From positions 496,001 through 560,000 of the forward strand of contig UNRJ01000002.1 of NCBI GenBank assembly GCA_900537125.1: DNA of 64,000 bases, read 5' to 3'. Of this stretch, positions 24,087-33,945 are shown piece after piece. Every line of letters starts with the position of its first letter. Positions within the stretch are counted from its first letter, which is position 1. This DNA is from Rhodobacteraceae bacterium Alg238-R152 (GTDB lineage Bacteria; Pseudomonadota; Alphaproteobacteria; Rhodobacterales; Rhodobacteraceae). Made by a program: the position numbers and the translations under genes. The notes under the pieces are model-generated. The model made no database searches. It was not told the origin of the DNA and worked only from the letters and a program-made list of their open reading frames with translations.

Positions 24087-26438
24087 TTACCGATCATCCC
24101 CACCTTCGGGACCGCCTTCCATGGCGTCCTCATCAATGGCCGCTTCCACGGCGCCGACAACGGCTTCACGTTGTTTGGGTGTCAGGTCTTCGGCATTGGC
24201 ATCATCAGCAATGCGCACGGTGACTTCGCGGTGGGCAAATTTGATGCCTTCGCGCTCAAACAACTCTCGGATGTCCTGATAGACTCGCTTGCGAACCAGC
24301 CATTGGTCACCGGGTTTGGTCATGAATTTCACCCGGATGATCATGGCGCTGTCTTGCATTTCGATCACGCCCTGAGATTTCAGAGGTTGGATAAAGTTGT
24401 GGCCGATCACCGGGTCGTCGAGAAGTTCAATACCCAGATTTTTGACCAATTTTCGAACCCGCTCCACATCCGTGTCGTAGGTGACGCGCAGCTTGAGCTT
24501 CATAATCACCCAGTCGCGGGAATAGTTGGTGAGGTGCTGAATCTCGCCAAATGGAATGGTGTGCAAAGGTCCAAGGTGGTGGCGCAGCTGGAACGAGCGC
24601 ACGGAGATTTTCTCAACGGTGCCTTTAACGGCCCCAATGTCGATGTATTCGCCTTTACGGAAGGCATCATCAAACAGAAAGAACGCGCCCGAGAAGATGT
24701 CCCGCACCAAGGATTGCGCACCAAAACCAACGGCCAAACCAACCACACCAGCCCCAGCAAACAGCGGGCTGACGTTCACGCCCATTTCGAGCAGCACAAT
24801 CAGCACGATGGTGACCACAATCACCAGCAGGATGGTGTTGCGGAACAGCGGCAAGAGTGTTGCCAACCGCGAGGCGCTGGCACCGCCGCCTTCATCGCCA
24901 AGTTCGGCCTCTTCGGAGGGTTCACCTTGTTCTTCGCGGATGCGGCGATCGATCCAGATGCGGAAGGAATGGAAGCCGATGTATCCGATGAACAGGATGA
25001 CAATCATGTCCAGCACGCGCCCGCCGAGCATGTCTTCGTCGATGATGCCGTCGGCGTCAAAGATGTAGAGCGCCGCATAAAGCCCGGCAACAAGCGCCAA
25101 TACCCCGGAAATCCGGCGTGCCAGTTCCTCAAAGGTGTGCATTTGGCGATGGTCGATCAGGTTCTCGAGCTTGAAAAGCTCCTCTTCCTGCTGCTCGGTA
25201 AGATGGCCCTCCTCAACGGCTTCTTCGCGCAGCGCATCAGCGGCGTCATTCACCTCTTTGACCGTGCGGTTGCGTTCAAAGTAGCGCTCGATGCCGTAGT
25301 TAATGGTGGCGTAGACCACAATCACAGCGGTGAGAATGGCGTAGGCCCCGGCGATCAATGGGATGCCAGTGTCGTTGCCCAGGATCAGATCCCAGGACAT
25401 GCTGGCCCAGCCGTAGAGCACATACAAAATGAAGATTGGCGCCCAGAAGGTGCTCGCCCAGCGGGTGGCCAGTGGCACGCGGTTGGTTTCTCGACCGTTG
25501 CGCAGGGCAGACGAAATGGCACCGTAGTTGGCAAAGACCAACGCAATGTTGCCCAACGCAAACAGGGTGGACAGCAACAGCGTCATAACTGCGGAGACGT
25601 CATAGACCAGGCCAAGCTCGCTGAGCCATTCGCCAAAGATCATGGTTACCACATCAACAATGCCAAGCCCCATAACCCACAGGTGCAGTTTCTTTGCGTC
25701 TGGGGTCGAGAAAGGTGGGATACGATATTGCGGCAGATACGGTGACAGGATCATCCGCCAAATCAATGCAATCAGACGGGACAAAGCGTAGGCTGCAAAA
25801 ATCGAGGCATTGGTAAACCGCACAGCAGTGTCGTCAGAGGTGCCAAAAATCAGCAGGCCAAGCAGGGCGGCAAATGTCATGCCGACAAACACGCCGATGA
25901 CGCCGGCAATAAAGCGTACCACAAGGAAAGGCAGCTTCTGCGTGTAACCCTCAGGGGTTTCCTTCACCAGTGGGATGACAAAGCGTGCGGCCAATCGACG
26001 GCCGTAAATATGCCGTTCAAAAAGTACACCAAATGCCAGCAAAGCCAGGGTGATGAGCAGTTGTTTTGCAAAGAACAGGATGCTGCCGTCCGGGCTTGAG
26101 GCGCGCAGGATGAACAACACCTCGTTGATAGCAACGGGCAGGTGCTGAATGCGGTCTTGCAACACTTTGTTGAAGCCTTCCAGCTCCCACTGCAGGCGCA
26201 TTACCGAGGTCATGGTGGTTTTTTCGTTGATCTCTTCGACGACTTCACCTGTGTCATCCGACGTCACGGGGCTGCCATTGCCGTCCAGAATGATGACGGT
26301 CATGCCGTTCTCATTGGCCTGCTGCACAAGCTGCGACATGGTGTTTGATGCGTCGGTCTCAGCGACCTCTTGCGCGTGGGCGCTGGCCAAAGGCAAAAAG
26401 AGACAGGCCGAGAGAACGGCAAGCAGTAGTCGGATCAT
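24087..26438 (-). CDS. large MscS-family mechanosensitive channel
   Basis: The start taken is the ATG at 26438, which begins a clear signal peptide (MIRLLLAVLSACLFLPLASA…) and has AGGAAAG about ten bases upstream; the open frame continues to 26549 without such support. The product is about 783 residues. An N-terminal periplasmic domain is followed by many membrane segments. The MscS core has the pore helix (AGVVGLAVGFGAQSLVRDIFSG) and the beta domain. The C-terminus is acidic. This layout matches the multi-helix MscK/YbdG-like branch. It releases solutes on hypo-osmotic shock. A long plus-strand ORF opposite it is a shadow. Confidence 0.9.
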   Translation of the reverse strand: MIRLLLAVLSACLFLPLASAHAQEVAETDASNTMSQLVQQANENGMTVIILDGNGSPVTSDDTGEVVEEINEKTTMTSVMRLQWELEGFNKVLQDRIQHLPVAINEVLFILRASSPDGSILFFAKQLLITLALLAFGVLFERHIYGRRLAARFVIPLVKETPEGYTQKLPFLVVRFIAGVIGVFVGMTFAALLGLLIFGTSDDTAVRFTNASIFAAYALSRLIALIWRMILSPYLPQYRIPPFSTPDAKKLHLWVMGLGIVDVVTMIFGEWLSELGLVYDVSAVMTLLLSTLFALGNIALVFANYGAISSALRNGRETNRVPLATRWASTFWAPIFILYVLYGWASMSWDLILGNDTGIPLIAGAYAILTAVIVVYATINYGIERYFERNRTVKEVNDAADALREEAVEEGHLTEQQEEELFKLENLIDHRQMHTFEELARRISGVLALVAGLYAALYIFDADGIIDEDMLGGRVLDMIVILFIGYIGFHSFRIWIDRRIREEQGEPSEEAELGDEGGGASASRLATLLPLFRNTILLVIVVTIVLIVLLEMGVNVSPLFAGAGVVGLAVGFGAQSLVRDIFSGAFFLFDDAFRKGEYIDIGAVKGTVEKISVRSFQLRHHLGPLHTIPFGEIQHLTNYSRDWVIMKLKLRVTYDTDVERVRKLVKNLGIELLDDPVIGHNFIQPLKSQGVIEMQDSAMIIRVKFMTKPGDQWLVRKRVYQDIRELFEREGIKFAHREVTVRIADDANAEDLTPKQREAVVGAVEAAIDEDAMEGGPEGGDDR

Positions 26439-26633
26439 GAGGTGGTCTTTCCTGTAGTCGTTTCTTGGTCTTACAGGAACTGAGCTGCGCCGCAAAACAG
26501 TTAAGCGGTGGGAGTTGCGATTTACGCCCGTTTCGCGCCTGTCCTGCATCGCTTTGGGGGTGACATTCTCAGGGAAACCGGATAGCGCGAGTTGCTAGGG
26601 AATGATGCGCATTTTCACAAAGGCACGAGAGAC

Positions 26634-27911
26634 GTGAGCCTGACAAGGACAGAAAAAATAGCCGTTTTGGGGCTGGGGTATGTTGGATTGCCGCTGGCTT
26701 TGGGGTTGGCGCGTGCGGGCTTTGACGTGGTTGGGTTTGACACCAACACCACGCTGGTGGCGCGCCTGCTTGAGGGGCGCGACCCAAATGGCGAAGTGTC
26801 GCCTGAGACTTTGGTCAAAAGCACGGCTTTGTTTAGCCATGATACGTCCGATTTGGCAGGGTGCACCGCGTTTATTCTGGGCGTGCCAACGCCAATCACC
26901 GATGCCAAAGAGCCGGACCTTGGTCCGGTTTTGGGCGCGTGCAACACAATTGCCCCCTTTCTGACGCCCGGTGCGTTGGTTGTGTTGGAAAGCACGGTTT
27001 ATCCGGGTGTAACTGAGGAAGTCTGTGGCCCTGCATTGGCAGAGGCCAGCGGACTTGAGGTCGGCAAAGACATCAAGCTGGGCTACTCGCCGGAGCGGGT
27101 AAACCCCGGCGACGCGGAGCATTCGCTGGAGCATGTGGTGAAAGTGGTGGCCGCTCAGGACACAGAGACTCTGGACCGTGTGGATGCGATTTACCGTCCA
27201 GTGATCAAGGCTGGTTTGCACCGGGCGAGTTCGATCAAAACCGCCGAAGCGGCCAAGGTGATTGAGAACACCCAGCGGGATTTGAACATTGCGTTGGTGA
27301 ATGAATTTTCGCTGATTTTCTCCCGCATGGGGTTGGACACGCTGGAAGTGTTGGAGGCCGCTGGCACCAAATGGAATTTCCTGAAGTTCACACCGGGGCT
27401 TGTGGGCGGGCACTGTATTGGCGTGGATCCTTACTATTTGACCTATCGTGCGGAGCAGCTGGGGTATCGTCCCGAGGTGATCCTCGCGGGCCGGCGCATC
27501 AACGACACCATGGGCCGTCATGTGGCACAGGAATTGATCAAAGGCCTGCTTGCCAAAGGCACCAATGCCTCCGGCGCACGAGTGTTGGTCATGGGGATGG
27601 CGTTTAAGGAAAACTGCGCCGACACGCGCAACTCCCGTGTGGTGGATATTGTGGAAGAGCTCAAAAGCTACTCGGCAGAGGTCGATATTTGGGACCCTTG
27701 GGTCGATCCGGAGGTTGTCGAAGCGGAATACGGTTTTTCTCTGGTCGATCAGCCCGAAAATACGACTTATGATGCTGTAGTCGTTGCTGTGGCGCATCGC
27801 CAGTTCAGGGAGATGGACAGTGCAGCAATAAGAGCCCTCGGAAAGCCGGGCGCTTTGCTTTACGATATCAAAGGGGTTTTGCCGAAGTCCGAGTCGGACT
27901 GGCGGCTGTAA
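26634..27911 (+). CDS. nucleotide-sugar dehydrogenase (UDP-GlcNAc/UDP-Glc 6-dehydrogenase family)
   Basis: I start at GTG 26634 (VSLTRTEKIAVLGLGYVGLPLA); an in-frame TTG at 26592 would add 14 residues without homology-like character. The product is about 425 residues. It has the N-terminal Rossmann motif GLGYVGLPLALGLARAG, the substrate region FTPGLVGGHCIGVDPYYL with the catalytic cysteine, and the C-terminal UDP-binding domain (FKENCADTRNSRVVDIVEEL). The PNGE and GGHCIGVDPYYLT features match the WbpO/TviB/VipA group more than Ugd. It oxidises a UDP-hexose or UDP-N-acetylhexosamine to the uronic acid. It opens the glycan operon and is divergent from the MscS gene. Confidence 0.9.
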   Translation: MSLTRTEKIAVLGLGYVGLPLALGLARAGFDVVGFDTNTTLVARLLEGRDPNGEVSPETLVKSTALFSHDTSDLAGCTAFILGVPTPITDAKEPDLGPVLGACNTIAPFLTPGALVVLESTVYPGVTEEVCGPALAEASGLEVGKDIKLGYSPERVNPGDAEHSLEHVVKVVAAQDTETLDRVDAIYRPVIKAGLHRASSIKTAEAAKVIENTQRDLNIALVNEFSLIFSRMGLDTLEVLEAAGTKWNFLKFTPGLVGGHCIGVDPYYLTYRAEQLGYRPEVILAGRRINDTMGRHVAQELIKGLLAKGTNASGARVLVMGMAFKENCADTRNSRVVDIVEELKSYSAEVDIWDPWVDPEVVEAEYGFSLVDQPENTTYDAVVVAVAHRQFREMDSAAIRALGKPGALLYDIKGVLPKSESDWRL

Positions 27912-27927
27912 GAGCGAGGCGGGTGAC

Positions 27928-29151
27928 GTGTCCGAGGCGATTTCTATGACGGGTGATTTGGCGGCCAACGCGTCGCCACGCGTGCTGTTTTACAGCCACG
28001 ACACCTATGGTCTGGGCCATCTGCGCCGCTCGCGCGCGCTGGCAACAGCGATCACACAGGCCGACAGCCGGATTTCCGCATTGATCCTGACCGGGTCTCC
28101 CGTGGCAGGGCGCTTCCCGTTTCCGGACAATGTGGACCACATTCGCCTGCCCGGCGTGACCAAAACGCCAGATGGCGACTATGAGAGTGAACGGCTGGGG
28201 CTGCACATTGACGAAACCACCGCGCTGCGGGCCGGTTTGATCAAGGCCACTGTCGAACATTTTGACCCTGACATCGTGATTGTGGACAAAGAGCCAACCG
28301 GGTTTCGCGGCGAACTGCTGCCTGCGCTGGAGTGGCTGAAGATCAAGCGCAAGGCGCATCTGGTCTTGGGGCTGCGCGATGTGTTGGACGAGCCAAATGT
28401 GTTGGCTGCTGAATGGGACCGCAAAGGGGCGCTGGAAGCGGCTGAAAAATATTACGATGAGACTTGGGTCTATGGGCTGCGCTCGATCTATGATCCGGTG
28501 GCGGGGCTCAACCTGTCGCAGAACTTCCGCTCACGCATGAAATTCACCGGTTATCTGCATCGCGAAGCGCTTAGCGAAGGCGAGACACCGGAGCAGCCTT
28601 TTGTTTTGGTCACCCCCGGTGGCGGCGGTGACGGCGCTGGCATGGTGGATTTGGTGTTGTCTGCCTATGAGCAAGACCCAGATTTGTCCCCACGTGCCAT
28701 GCTGGTATACGGGCCGTTCCTGAGTGGTGAGGTGCGGGCTGAGTTTGAGGTACGTGTCGCCAAGCTCAATGGGCGGGTGCAGGCGGTGGGCTTTGACAGC
28801 CGTATGGAAACCCTGATGAAGGGCGCGATGGGCATTGTTTCCATGGGCGGTTACAACACCTTCTGTGAGGTGTTGTCGTTTGACAAACCGGTGGTGATTG
28901 TGCCGCGCACCCGTCCGCGCATGGAGCAGCATATCCGCGCCAGCCGCGCCGAGAGCCTTGGCCTTGTGCGCATGTTGGATGAGACACGTGATGGCTTTAC
29001 CCCCGAGGCCATGATCGCTGCCATCCGCGCGCTGCCGCAACAGCCAAAACCAAGCCACGCCTTTGTGCCCGGACTATTGGACGGGTTGGACGTGGTATCT
29101 GAACGTACTTTGGCGATGCTTGGCATTGCCCGATCTCAAGGCGCTGCATGA
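27928..29151 (+). CDS. GT-B glycosyltransferase, MurG/GT28-like
   Basis: A 407-residue protein starting at GTG 27928 with GAGG upstream (ATG 27946 is an alternative). The N-terminal motif YSHDTYGLGHLRRSRALA is a glycine/histidine loop like that of MurG and related GT28 enzymes. The C-terminal half has GGGGDGAGM and MGGYNTFCEVLSFDKPVVIVPR, the nucleotide-sugar-binding region of the same fold. It is clearly related in design to the protein at 32051-33193 in the same operon. The donor could be the uronic acid made by the preceding enzyme. This is inferred, not shown. Confidence 0.82.
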   Translation: MSEAISMTGDLAANASPRVLFYSHDTYGLGHLRRSRALATAITQADSRISALILTGSPVAGRFPFPDNVDHIRLPGVTKTPDGDYESERLGLHIDETTALRAGLIKATVEHFDPDIVIVDKEPTGFRGELLPALEWLKIKRKAHLVLGLRDVLDEPNVLAAEWDRKGALEAAEKYYDETWVYGLRSIYDPVAGLNLSQNFRSRMKFTGYLHREALSEGETPEQPFVLVTPGGGGDGAGMVDLVLSAYEQDPDLSPRAMLVYGPFLSGEVRAEFEVRVAKLNGRVQAVGFDSRMETLMKGAMGIVSMGGYNTFCEVLSFDKPVVIVPRTRPRMEQHIRASRAESLGLVRMLDETRDGFTPEAMIAAIRALPQQPKPSHAFVPGLLDGLDVVSERTLAMLGIARSQGAA

Positions 29152-30386
29152 CTTCTGAAAGACCTAAGGTGGCGGTGGTGGTCAAAGGTTGGCCCCGCCT
29201 GTCAGAGACATTTATCGCGCAGGAAATTGTGGCCCTGGAAGAGACGGGATACGACCTGTCGATGTGGTCCCTGCGCTTCCCAACCGACAAGAAGCGCCAC
29301 CCGTTACATGAGCGCTTGCAAGCGCCGGTACACTATTTGCCGGAATACCTGCATCAAGAGCCGCTGCGTGTGCTCAAGGGCGTTATGTCGGGGCTGTTCA
29401 AGCCGCGTTTCTGGACTGCCTGTGGCGCATGGTTCAAAGACCTGCGCCGCGACTTGACCCGCAACCGCGTGCGACGGTTTGGGCAAGCCTGTGTTCTGGC
29501 ACGTGAATTGCCGGACGACATTGACCTGCTTTACGCGCATTTCATGCACACGCCGGCGTCTGTAACGCGCTATGCGGCGATCATGCGTGATATGCCGTGG
29601 TCTGTCTCGGCCCATGCCAAAGACATCTGGACCTCACCCGAGTGGGAAAAGCGCGAGAAGCTGCAAGGCAGCACTTTTGGCGCAGAATTTCTGGCGACCT
29701 GTACAAAGGTTGGCGCGGATCACTTGGCTGAATTGGCGGACAAGCCTGATCGCGTAGAGCTGGTCTATCATGGTTTGGATCTGACTCGTTTTCCGGAACC
29801 ACCCACCGAGCGGCGTGCCGGTGAAAGTGTGCGGTTCCTGTCTGTGGGTCGTTTGGTGGAGAAGAAAGGCTTTGATCGTCTGATCTCTGCTTTGGCGCTC
29901 TTACCCAAAGACCTCGACTGGCATTGGGAACATATCGGCGGTGGTGGCGACGGCAGCCTGTTGAAGGTGCAGGCGGAGACGCTGGGTGTTGCGGGTCGCA
30001 TCACGTGGCGTGGGGCGTGTGACCAGCCCGAAGTGATAGAGGCGATGCGTGTGTCCGACGTGTTTGTGCTGCCGAGCCGAATTGCCGAAGACGGTGACCG
30101 AGACGGTTTGCCAAATGTGTTGATGGAAGCGGCGAGTCAAAAGCTGTGCCTGTTGTCCACGCCGGTGTCTGCGATCCCGGAGTTCATCACGGACGGCGAA
30201 CATGGCGTGCTGTCCAGTGATGCGCCCGAGGCGCTTGCGAGTGCGATGGAGCGATTGGCGCTGGATGCAGGGCTGCGGGAGCTGATGACCGAGGCAGCCT
30301 ATGGGCGGCTGACGGCGCATTTCCTGATGCAGCCGGGCATTGCGCAGCTGGACGCGCGCCTGCAGACGGCCGCGCGTCAGGTGTGA
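29148..30386 (+). CDS. GT4-family glycosyltransferase
   Basis: A 412-residue retaining GT-B enzyme. The N-terminus WPRLSETFIAQEIVALE is the family's S-E-T-F-I motif seen in exopolysaccharide and colanic-acid type transferases (WcaL/AmsK-like). The C-terminal domain has FLSVGRLVEKKGFDRLI and the E-x7-E-like EDGDRDGLPNVLMEAA. It is translationally coupled to the previous gene through ATGA. Donor and acceptor are unknown. Confidence 0.88.
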   Translation: MTSERPKVAVVVKGWPRLSETFIAQEIVALEETGYDLSMWSLRFPTDKKRHPLHERLQAPVHYLPEYLHQEPLRVLKGVMSGLFKPRFWTACGAWFKDLRRDLTRNRVRRFGQACVLARELPDDIDLLYAHFMHTPASVTRYAAIMRDMPWSVSAHAKDIWTSPEWEKREKLQGSTFGAEFLATCTKVGADHLAELADKPDRVELVYHGLDLTRFPEPPTERRAGESVRFLSVGRLVEKKGFDRLISALALLPKDLDWHWEHIGGGGDGSLLKVQAETLGVAGRITWRGACDQPEVIEAMRVSDVFVLPSRIAEDGDRDGLPNVLMEAASQKLCLLSTPVSAIPEFITDGEHGVLSSDAPEALASAMERLALDAGLRELMTEAAYGRLTAHFLMQPGIAQLDARLQTAARQV

Positions 30387-30390
30387 TCGG

Positions 30391-31470
30391 ATGGGGCCGA
30401 TTGCTTTTTATGCCCCTCTAAAATCACCGCATCATCCGGTGCCGTCCGGCGAGCGTCAGATGGCGCGGAATTTGATGCAGCTGCTGACGCAGGATGGCGT
30501 CGCGCCAATTCTGGTCTCTGAACTGCGCAGTTTTGACAAGCGTGGCGATGCGACGGTGCAGGCGGACCTGTTGGCGCAGTCAGAGGCGGACATATCGGCG
30601 CTGATTGCGCGGGGACAGGCTGAAGGCTGGACCCTGTGGGCGACCTATCACAGCTACTACAAAGCACCGGATTTACTCGGACCTGCGGTGAGCGCGGCTC
30701 TGAATATTCCTTATGTGTCCTTTGAGGCCACGCGGGCAAGCAAACGCCTTGGCGGGCCTTGGGATGTTTTTGAGAAAAAGGCGCAGGCCGCTTGTGATGC
30801 AGCGGATGTGCTGTTTCATTTCACTGAGCGTGATTCGGTGGCGTTGCGCGATCACCTGAAAGATGGGCAGCGGCTGGTGCATCTGCCACCGTTTTTGGCG
30901 CAGGAGAATTTGCCCACACCGGCGCAGCCGGAGGCGCCAACCATTCTGGTGGTGGGAATGATGCGCAAGGGTGACAAGCTGGCGTCCTACCGCATCATCG
31001 CAGAGACGCTAACGCATCTGACAGGCGACTGGCGGGTCGAGATCGCTGGCGATGGGCCGTGTCGCGCTGAAGTCGAGGCACTGATGGCGCCATTTGGCGA
31101 GCGTGTACAATTCTTGGGCCAGTTGAACGCAGAAGGTATGACCGTAGCATACAGCCGCGCGCGCGTCTTTTTCTGGCCGGGTGTGAACGAGGCTTTTGGC
31201 ATGGTTTATCTTGAGGCGCAGGCCCATGGCGCGCCGGTGGTGGCGCAGGACCGTCCCGGCGTACGCGACGTGGTTGCAACAAAGGGGCTGGTGCCCGATG
31301 AGACATCAGAGTCGCTTGCAGCGGCGCTGTTGGCGGTGTTGAATGACGCTGAAACCCACACGCAACGGGCGCAGGACGCGCGAGACTTGGTGCAGAACCA
31401 TCACTTGCTTGCGGCGGCGCGGCGAACCGTGTGGGATGTGCTGAACCCATTGATGAAAGAGACATTATGA
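30391..31470 (+). CDS. GT-B glycosyltransferase (GT4-like)
   Basis: Translated from ATG 30391, 5 nt after the preceding stop; the longer open frame from 30340 lies inside the preceding gene. The product is about 359 residues with an N-terminal acceptor loop (LKSPHHPVPSGERQMARNLMQLL) and the C-terminal FWPGVNEAFGMVYLEAQAHGAPVVAQ carrying the E-x7-E arrangement. It is coupled by ATGA to the histidine phosphatase. It is probably the third glycosyltransferase acting on the same glycan. Confidence 0.83.
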   Translation: MGPIAFYAPLKSPHHPVPSGERQMARNLMQLLTQDGVAPILVSELRSFDKRGDATVQADLLAQSEADISALIARGQAEGWTLWATYHSYYKAPDLLGPAVSAALNIPYVSFEATRASKRLGGPWDVFEKKAQAACDAADVLFHFTERDSVALRDHLKDGQRLVHLPPFLAQENLPTPAQPEAPTILVVGMMRKGDKLASYRIIAETLTHLTGDWRVEIAGDGPCRAEVEALMAPFGERVQFLGQLNAEGMTVAYSRARVFFWPGVNEAFGMVYLEAQAHGAPVVAQDRPGVRDVVATKGLVPDETSESLAAALLAVLNDAETHTQRAQDARDLVQNHHLLAAARRTVWDVLNPLMKETL

Positions 31471-32054
31471 TCCGATTGGCCATGCTGCGGCACGGACACA
31501 CCCATTGGAACCGCGCCGGACAAATTCAGGGGCGCACCGACATTCCATTGGACGATGAGGCGCGCGAAGGGTTGGCAGAATTCAAGCTGCCGGCAGGTTG
31601 GGACGACACCGATCTGGTGGCCAGCCCGTTGCTGCGTGCACAAGAGACCGGTGAGATTGTGACTGGGCGAAAGCCAGCTGTCATCGACGCCTTGATCGAG
31701 ATGGATTGGGGGGATTGGGAAGGCCAAAAAGGTGGCGATCTGAAGGCCAATCCTGCCAATGGATTTCGCGATATTGAACACTGGGGTTGGGATTACCAGC
31801 CACCGGGTGGGGAAAGCCCGCTAATGGTGTGGGATCGCTTGGCGCCCTGGCTGTTTGGCTTGCAGCACGATTGCATTGCCGTCTGTCACATCGGCATCAT
31901 GCGGATGATTTTGGCCAAAGCACACGGCTGGGATTTTGACGGACCAGCCCCATTTTCCGTGAAGCGCAACCGGCTGTTTGTGGTGGAAATTGAGGGAGAT
32001 ACCGTTACAGTCGCGGACCCCGATATTGTGCGATTGGAAAGGCGCAACGCATGA
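31467..32054 (+). CDS. histidine phosphatase family protein
   Basis: Start at ATG 31467, overlapping the previous stop by 4 nt. The product is 195 residues with the RHGHTHWN catalytic motif near the N-terminus, an E in the DALIEMDWGDWEG block, and a second histidine in CHIGIMRMI. These are the signature of the phosphoglycerate mutase-like/histidine phosphatase branch. In a glycan operon it may dephosphorylate a sugar phosphate or phospholipid-linked precursor. The next gene overlaps its stop by 4 nt. Confidence 0.88.
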   Translation: MIRLAMLRHGHTHWNRAGQIQGRTDIPLDDEAREGLAEFKLPAGWDDTDLVASPLLRAQETGEIVTGRKPAVIDALIEMDWGDWEGQKGGDLKANPANGFRDIEHWGWDYQPPGGESPLMVWDRLAPWLFGLQHDCIAVCHIGIMRMILAKAHGWDFDGPAPFSVKRNRLFVVEIEGDTVTVADPDIVRLERRNA

Positions 32055-33193
32055 AGGTCTTGATCACTGTCACCCATCTTCTTGGCACCGGGCATTTGTC
32101 CCGTGCGCTGACATTGGCCCGCGCCTTTACCCGTGAGGGGCATGAGGCTGTGGTGCTTTCCGGTGGCATGCCTGCGCCGCATTTGGACAGCAAAGGTGTG
32201 GCGTTGGTGCAATTGCCACCTCTGGCGTCTGACGGCGTGGACTTCACCAAATTGCTGACCGAATTGGGGGTCGAGGCTGACGCCACATATCGGTCACAGC
32301 GACAGGCGATGATGGTGAAAGCCGTTGAGGACATGGCACCGGATGTGGTGATTACCGAGCTGTTCCCCTTTGGGAGACGCAGCCTAACGGCCGAGTTTGA
32401 GGCCTTGTTGGAGGCGGCACATGCTTTGCCACAGCGTGCGTTGGTTTTGGCCTCGGTGCGGGACATTCTGGCACCGCCGTCCAAGGCTTCCAAGGCTGTG
32501 CGGGCGCGGGAGGTGATTCAGAAATACTATGACGGTGTTTTGGTGCATGCGGACCCGGAGTTGATCAAGCTGGAGTTGAGCTGGCCTTTGACCAGCGACG
32601 TGACCAAGTTGCTGCGCTACACAGGCTACGTGGCGCCAGCTGCGCCGAAGCCCCAGCCTGATGGCATTGGTGCGGGTGAAATATTGGTGAGTGCTGGAGG
32701 TGGCGCAGTCGGGCAGGCGTTATTTGAAGCTGCCATCATGGCCGCCAAACGTAGCCCATTGCGCTGGCGCCTGCTGGTTGGTGGCAGCAATGCAGAGGCG
32801 CGGATTGCGGCTCTCAAACAGTTGGCCAATGATCCAAGCATTACCATTGAACCGGTGCGCTCCGATTTTCGCCAGATGCTGCACCATGTGACCGCGTCGG
32901 TCAGCATGTGCGGCTACAACACGGCGTTGGATGTGCTGCAAACCGGGGTGCCAGCGGTGTTTGTGCCGTTTGATGACGGGGGCGAAGTGGAACAGACCCT
33001 GCGAGCGCGGGCGTTGTCAGTTCAGCCAGGCATCGAGGTGCTGAGCGCAACAGACATGACACCGCAAAGCCTGATGGCGGAGATAAAACGTGTGGCGTCC
33101 AAAGACCGGCGAAGCCCGTCTGGTCTGCGGATGAACGGTGCGGCGGAAAGCGTGCGCATTGCGCAATCCATGCTGGCGGAGCTGCGCGGGTGA
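32051..33193 (+). CDS. GT-B glycosyltransferase, MurG/GT28-like (second paralogue)
   Basis: A 380-residue protein. The N-terminus THLLGTGHLSRALTLARAF corresponds to the GLGHLRRSRALA motif of the enzyme at 27928-29151. The C-terminal SMCGYNTALDVLQTGVPAVFVPF corresponds to that protein's MGGYNTFCEVLSFDKPVVIVPR. The two are thus divergent paralogues within one operon and may perform successive transfers. It is coupled by 4-nt overlaps to the genes on both sides. Confidence 0.82.
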   Translation: MKVLITVTHLLGTGHLSRALTLARAFTREGHEAVVLSGGMPAPHLDSKGVALVQLPPLASDGVDFTKLLTELGVEADATYRSQRQAMMVKAVEDMAPDVVITELFPFGRRSLTAEFEALLEAAHALPQRALVLASVRDILAPPSKASKAVRAREVIQKYYDGVLVHADPELIKLELSWPLTSDVTKLLRYTGYVAPAAPKPQPDGIGAGEILVSAGGGAVGQALFEAAIMAAKRSPLRWRLLVGGSNAEARIAALKQLANDPSITIEPVRSDFRQMLHHVTASVSMCGYNTALDVLQTGVPAVFVPFDDGGEVEQTLRARALSVQPGIEVLSATDMTPQSLMAEIKRVASKDRRSPSGLRMNGAAESVRIAQSMLAELRG

Positions 33194-33945
33194 GTGTGGA
33201 CTGGTCGCCTTTGCAGGCGGAGCTGGCGCGGTGGCGCGCGCAGGGTTTGGAGTTGCCAATTTGGTGGCGAGATGATGACGCTATCGCGCCAACCGAGGCC
33301 CTTGATACGCTTGCTGTGTTGAGTGAGGCAGTTGGTGTGCCTGTGCATTTGGCTGTTATTCCCAAGGACGCAACAGACCAACTGGCGAGAGACATTGCCG
33401 AGTGTTTTGTGCCTGTCGTGCATGGTTGGGCGCATGTCAGCCATACGCCTGACGGGGTGAAGAACGCCGAGTTTGGCGATGGTCGTCCCGCCCACACGGC
33501 GCTTGAAGATGCGATGCAAGGCATTGAGCGGCTGAAATCCCTTTTTGGCCCCCGGCTTGCGCCGATGTTTGTGCCGCCTTGGAACCGGATCGCACCAGAG
33601 GTTGTGGCCGGTTTGGCCGACGTGGGCTTTGACGCAGTATCAACCTACAACCCACGGAAATCCGTGCTAGCCGCACCAGGTGTGGCGCAGATCAACACCC
33701 ATATTGATCCAATTTTTTGGCGAGGGCACAGAGGCTTGGTGGATCCAGAGATATTGGTGTCTCAGACCGTGACGCTGTTGCAAGACCGCCGCTCAGGCAT
33801 CACAGACGCGCAAGAACCCCTGGGATATCTCACGCACCACCTTGTGCATGACGCCGATATCTGGGAGTTTTCGCGACAGTTTTTGCTGGAAATTTGCGAC
33901 GGGCCTGTGCGGCTTTATCGCCACGACGGAAAGGGCATTTCATGA
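33190..33945 (+). CDS. polysaccharide deacetylase-like protein
   Basis: A 251-residue protein starting with GTG that overlaps the previous stop by 4 nt. The N-terminal WWRDDDAIAPTEAL supplies the acidic metal/base motif of NodB-like deacetylases, VVHGWAHVSH a histidine motif, and MFVPPWNRIAPEV the P-P-W-N-R motif. The fold assignment is good. It has no signal peptide, so it may act in the cytoplasm on a lipid-linked or nucleotide-linked amino sugar. With the dehydrogenase this points to an N-acetylhexosamine-derived glycan, by inference. Confidence 0.8.
   Translation: MSVDWSPLQAELARWRAQGLELPIWWRDDDAIAPTEALDTLAVLSEAVGVPVHLAVIPKDATDQLARDIAECFVPVVHGWAHVSHTPDGVKNAEFGDGRPAHTALEDAMQGIERLKSLFGPRLAPMFVPPWNRIAPEVVAGLADVGFDAVSTYNPRKSVLAAPGVAQINTHIDPIFWRGHRGLVDPEILVSQTVTLLQDRRSGITDAQEPLGYLTHHLVHDADIWEFSRQFLLEICDGPVRLYRHDGKGIS

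Noticed and set aside
24039-25745. 568-codon plus-strand ORF opposite the large MscS gene
   Set aside because: It is antisense to a protein with clear signal peptide, helices and MscS motifs; its translation is His/Gln/Asp-rich without domains, typical of a high-GC shadow frame.
26595-27968. 457-codon minus-strand ORF opposite the nucleotide-sugar dehydrogenase
   Set aside because: The plus strand encodes a full dehydrogenase with catalytic cysteine; the antisense frame has no family features.
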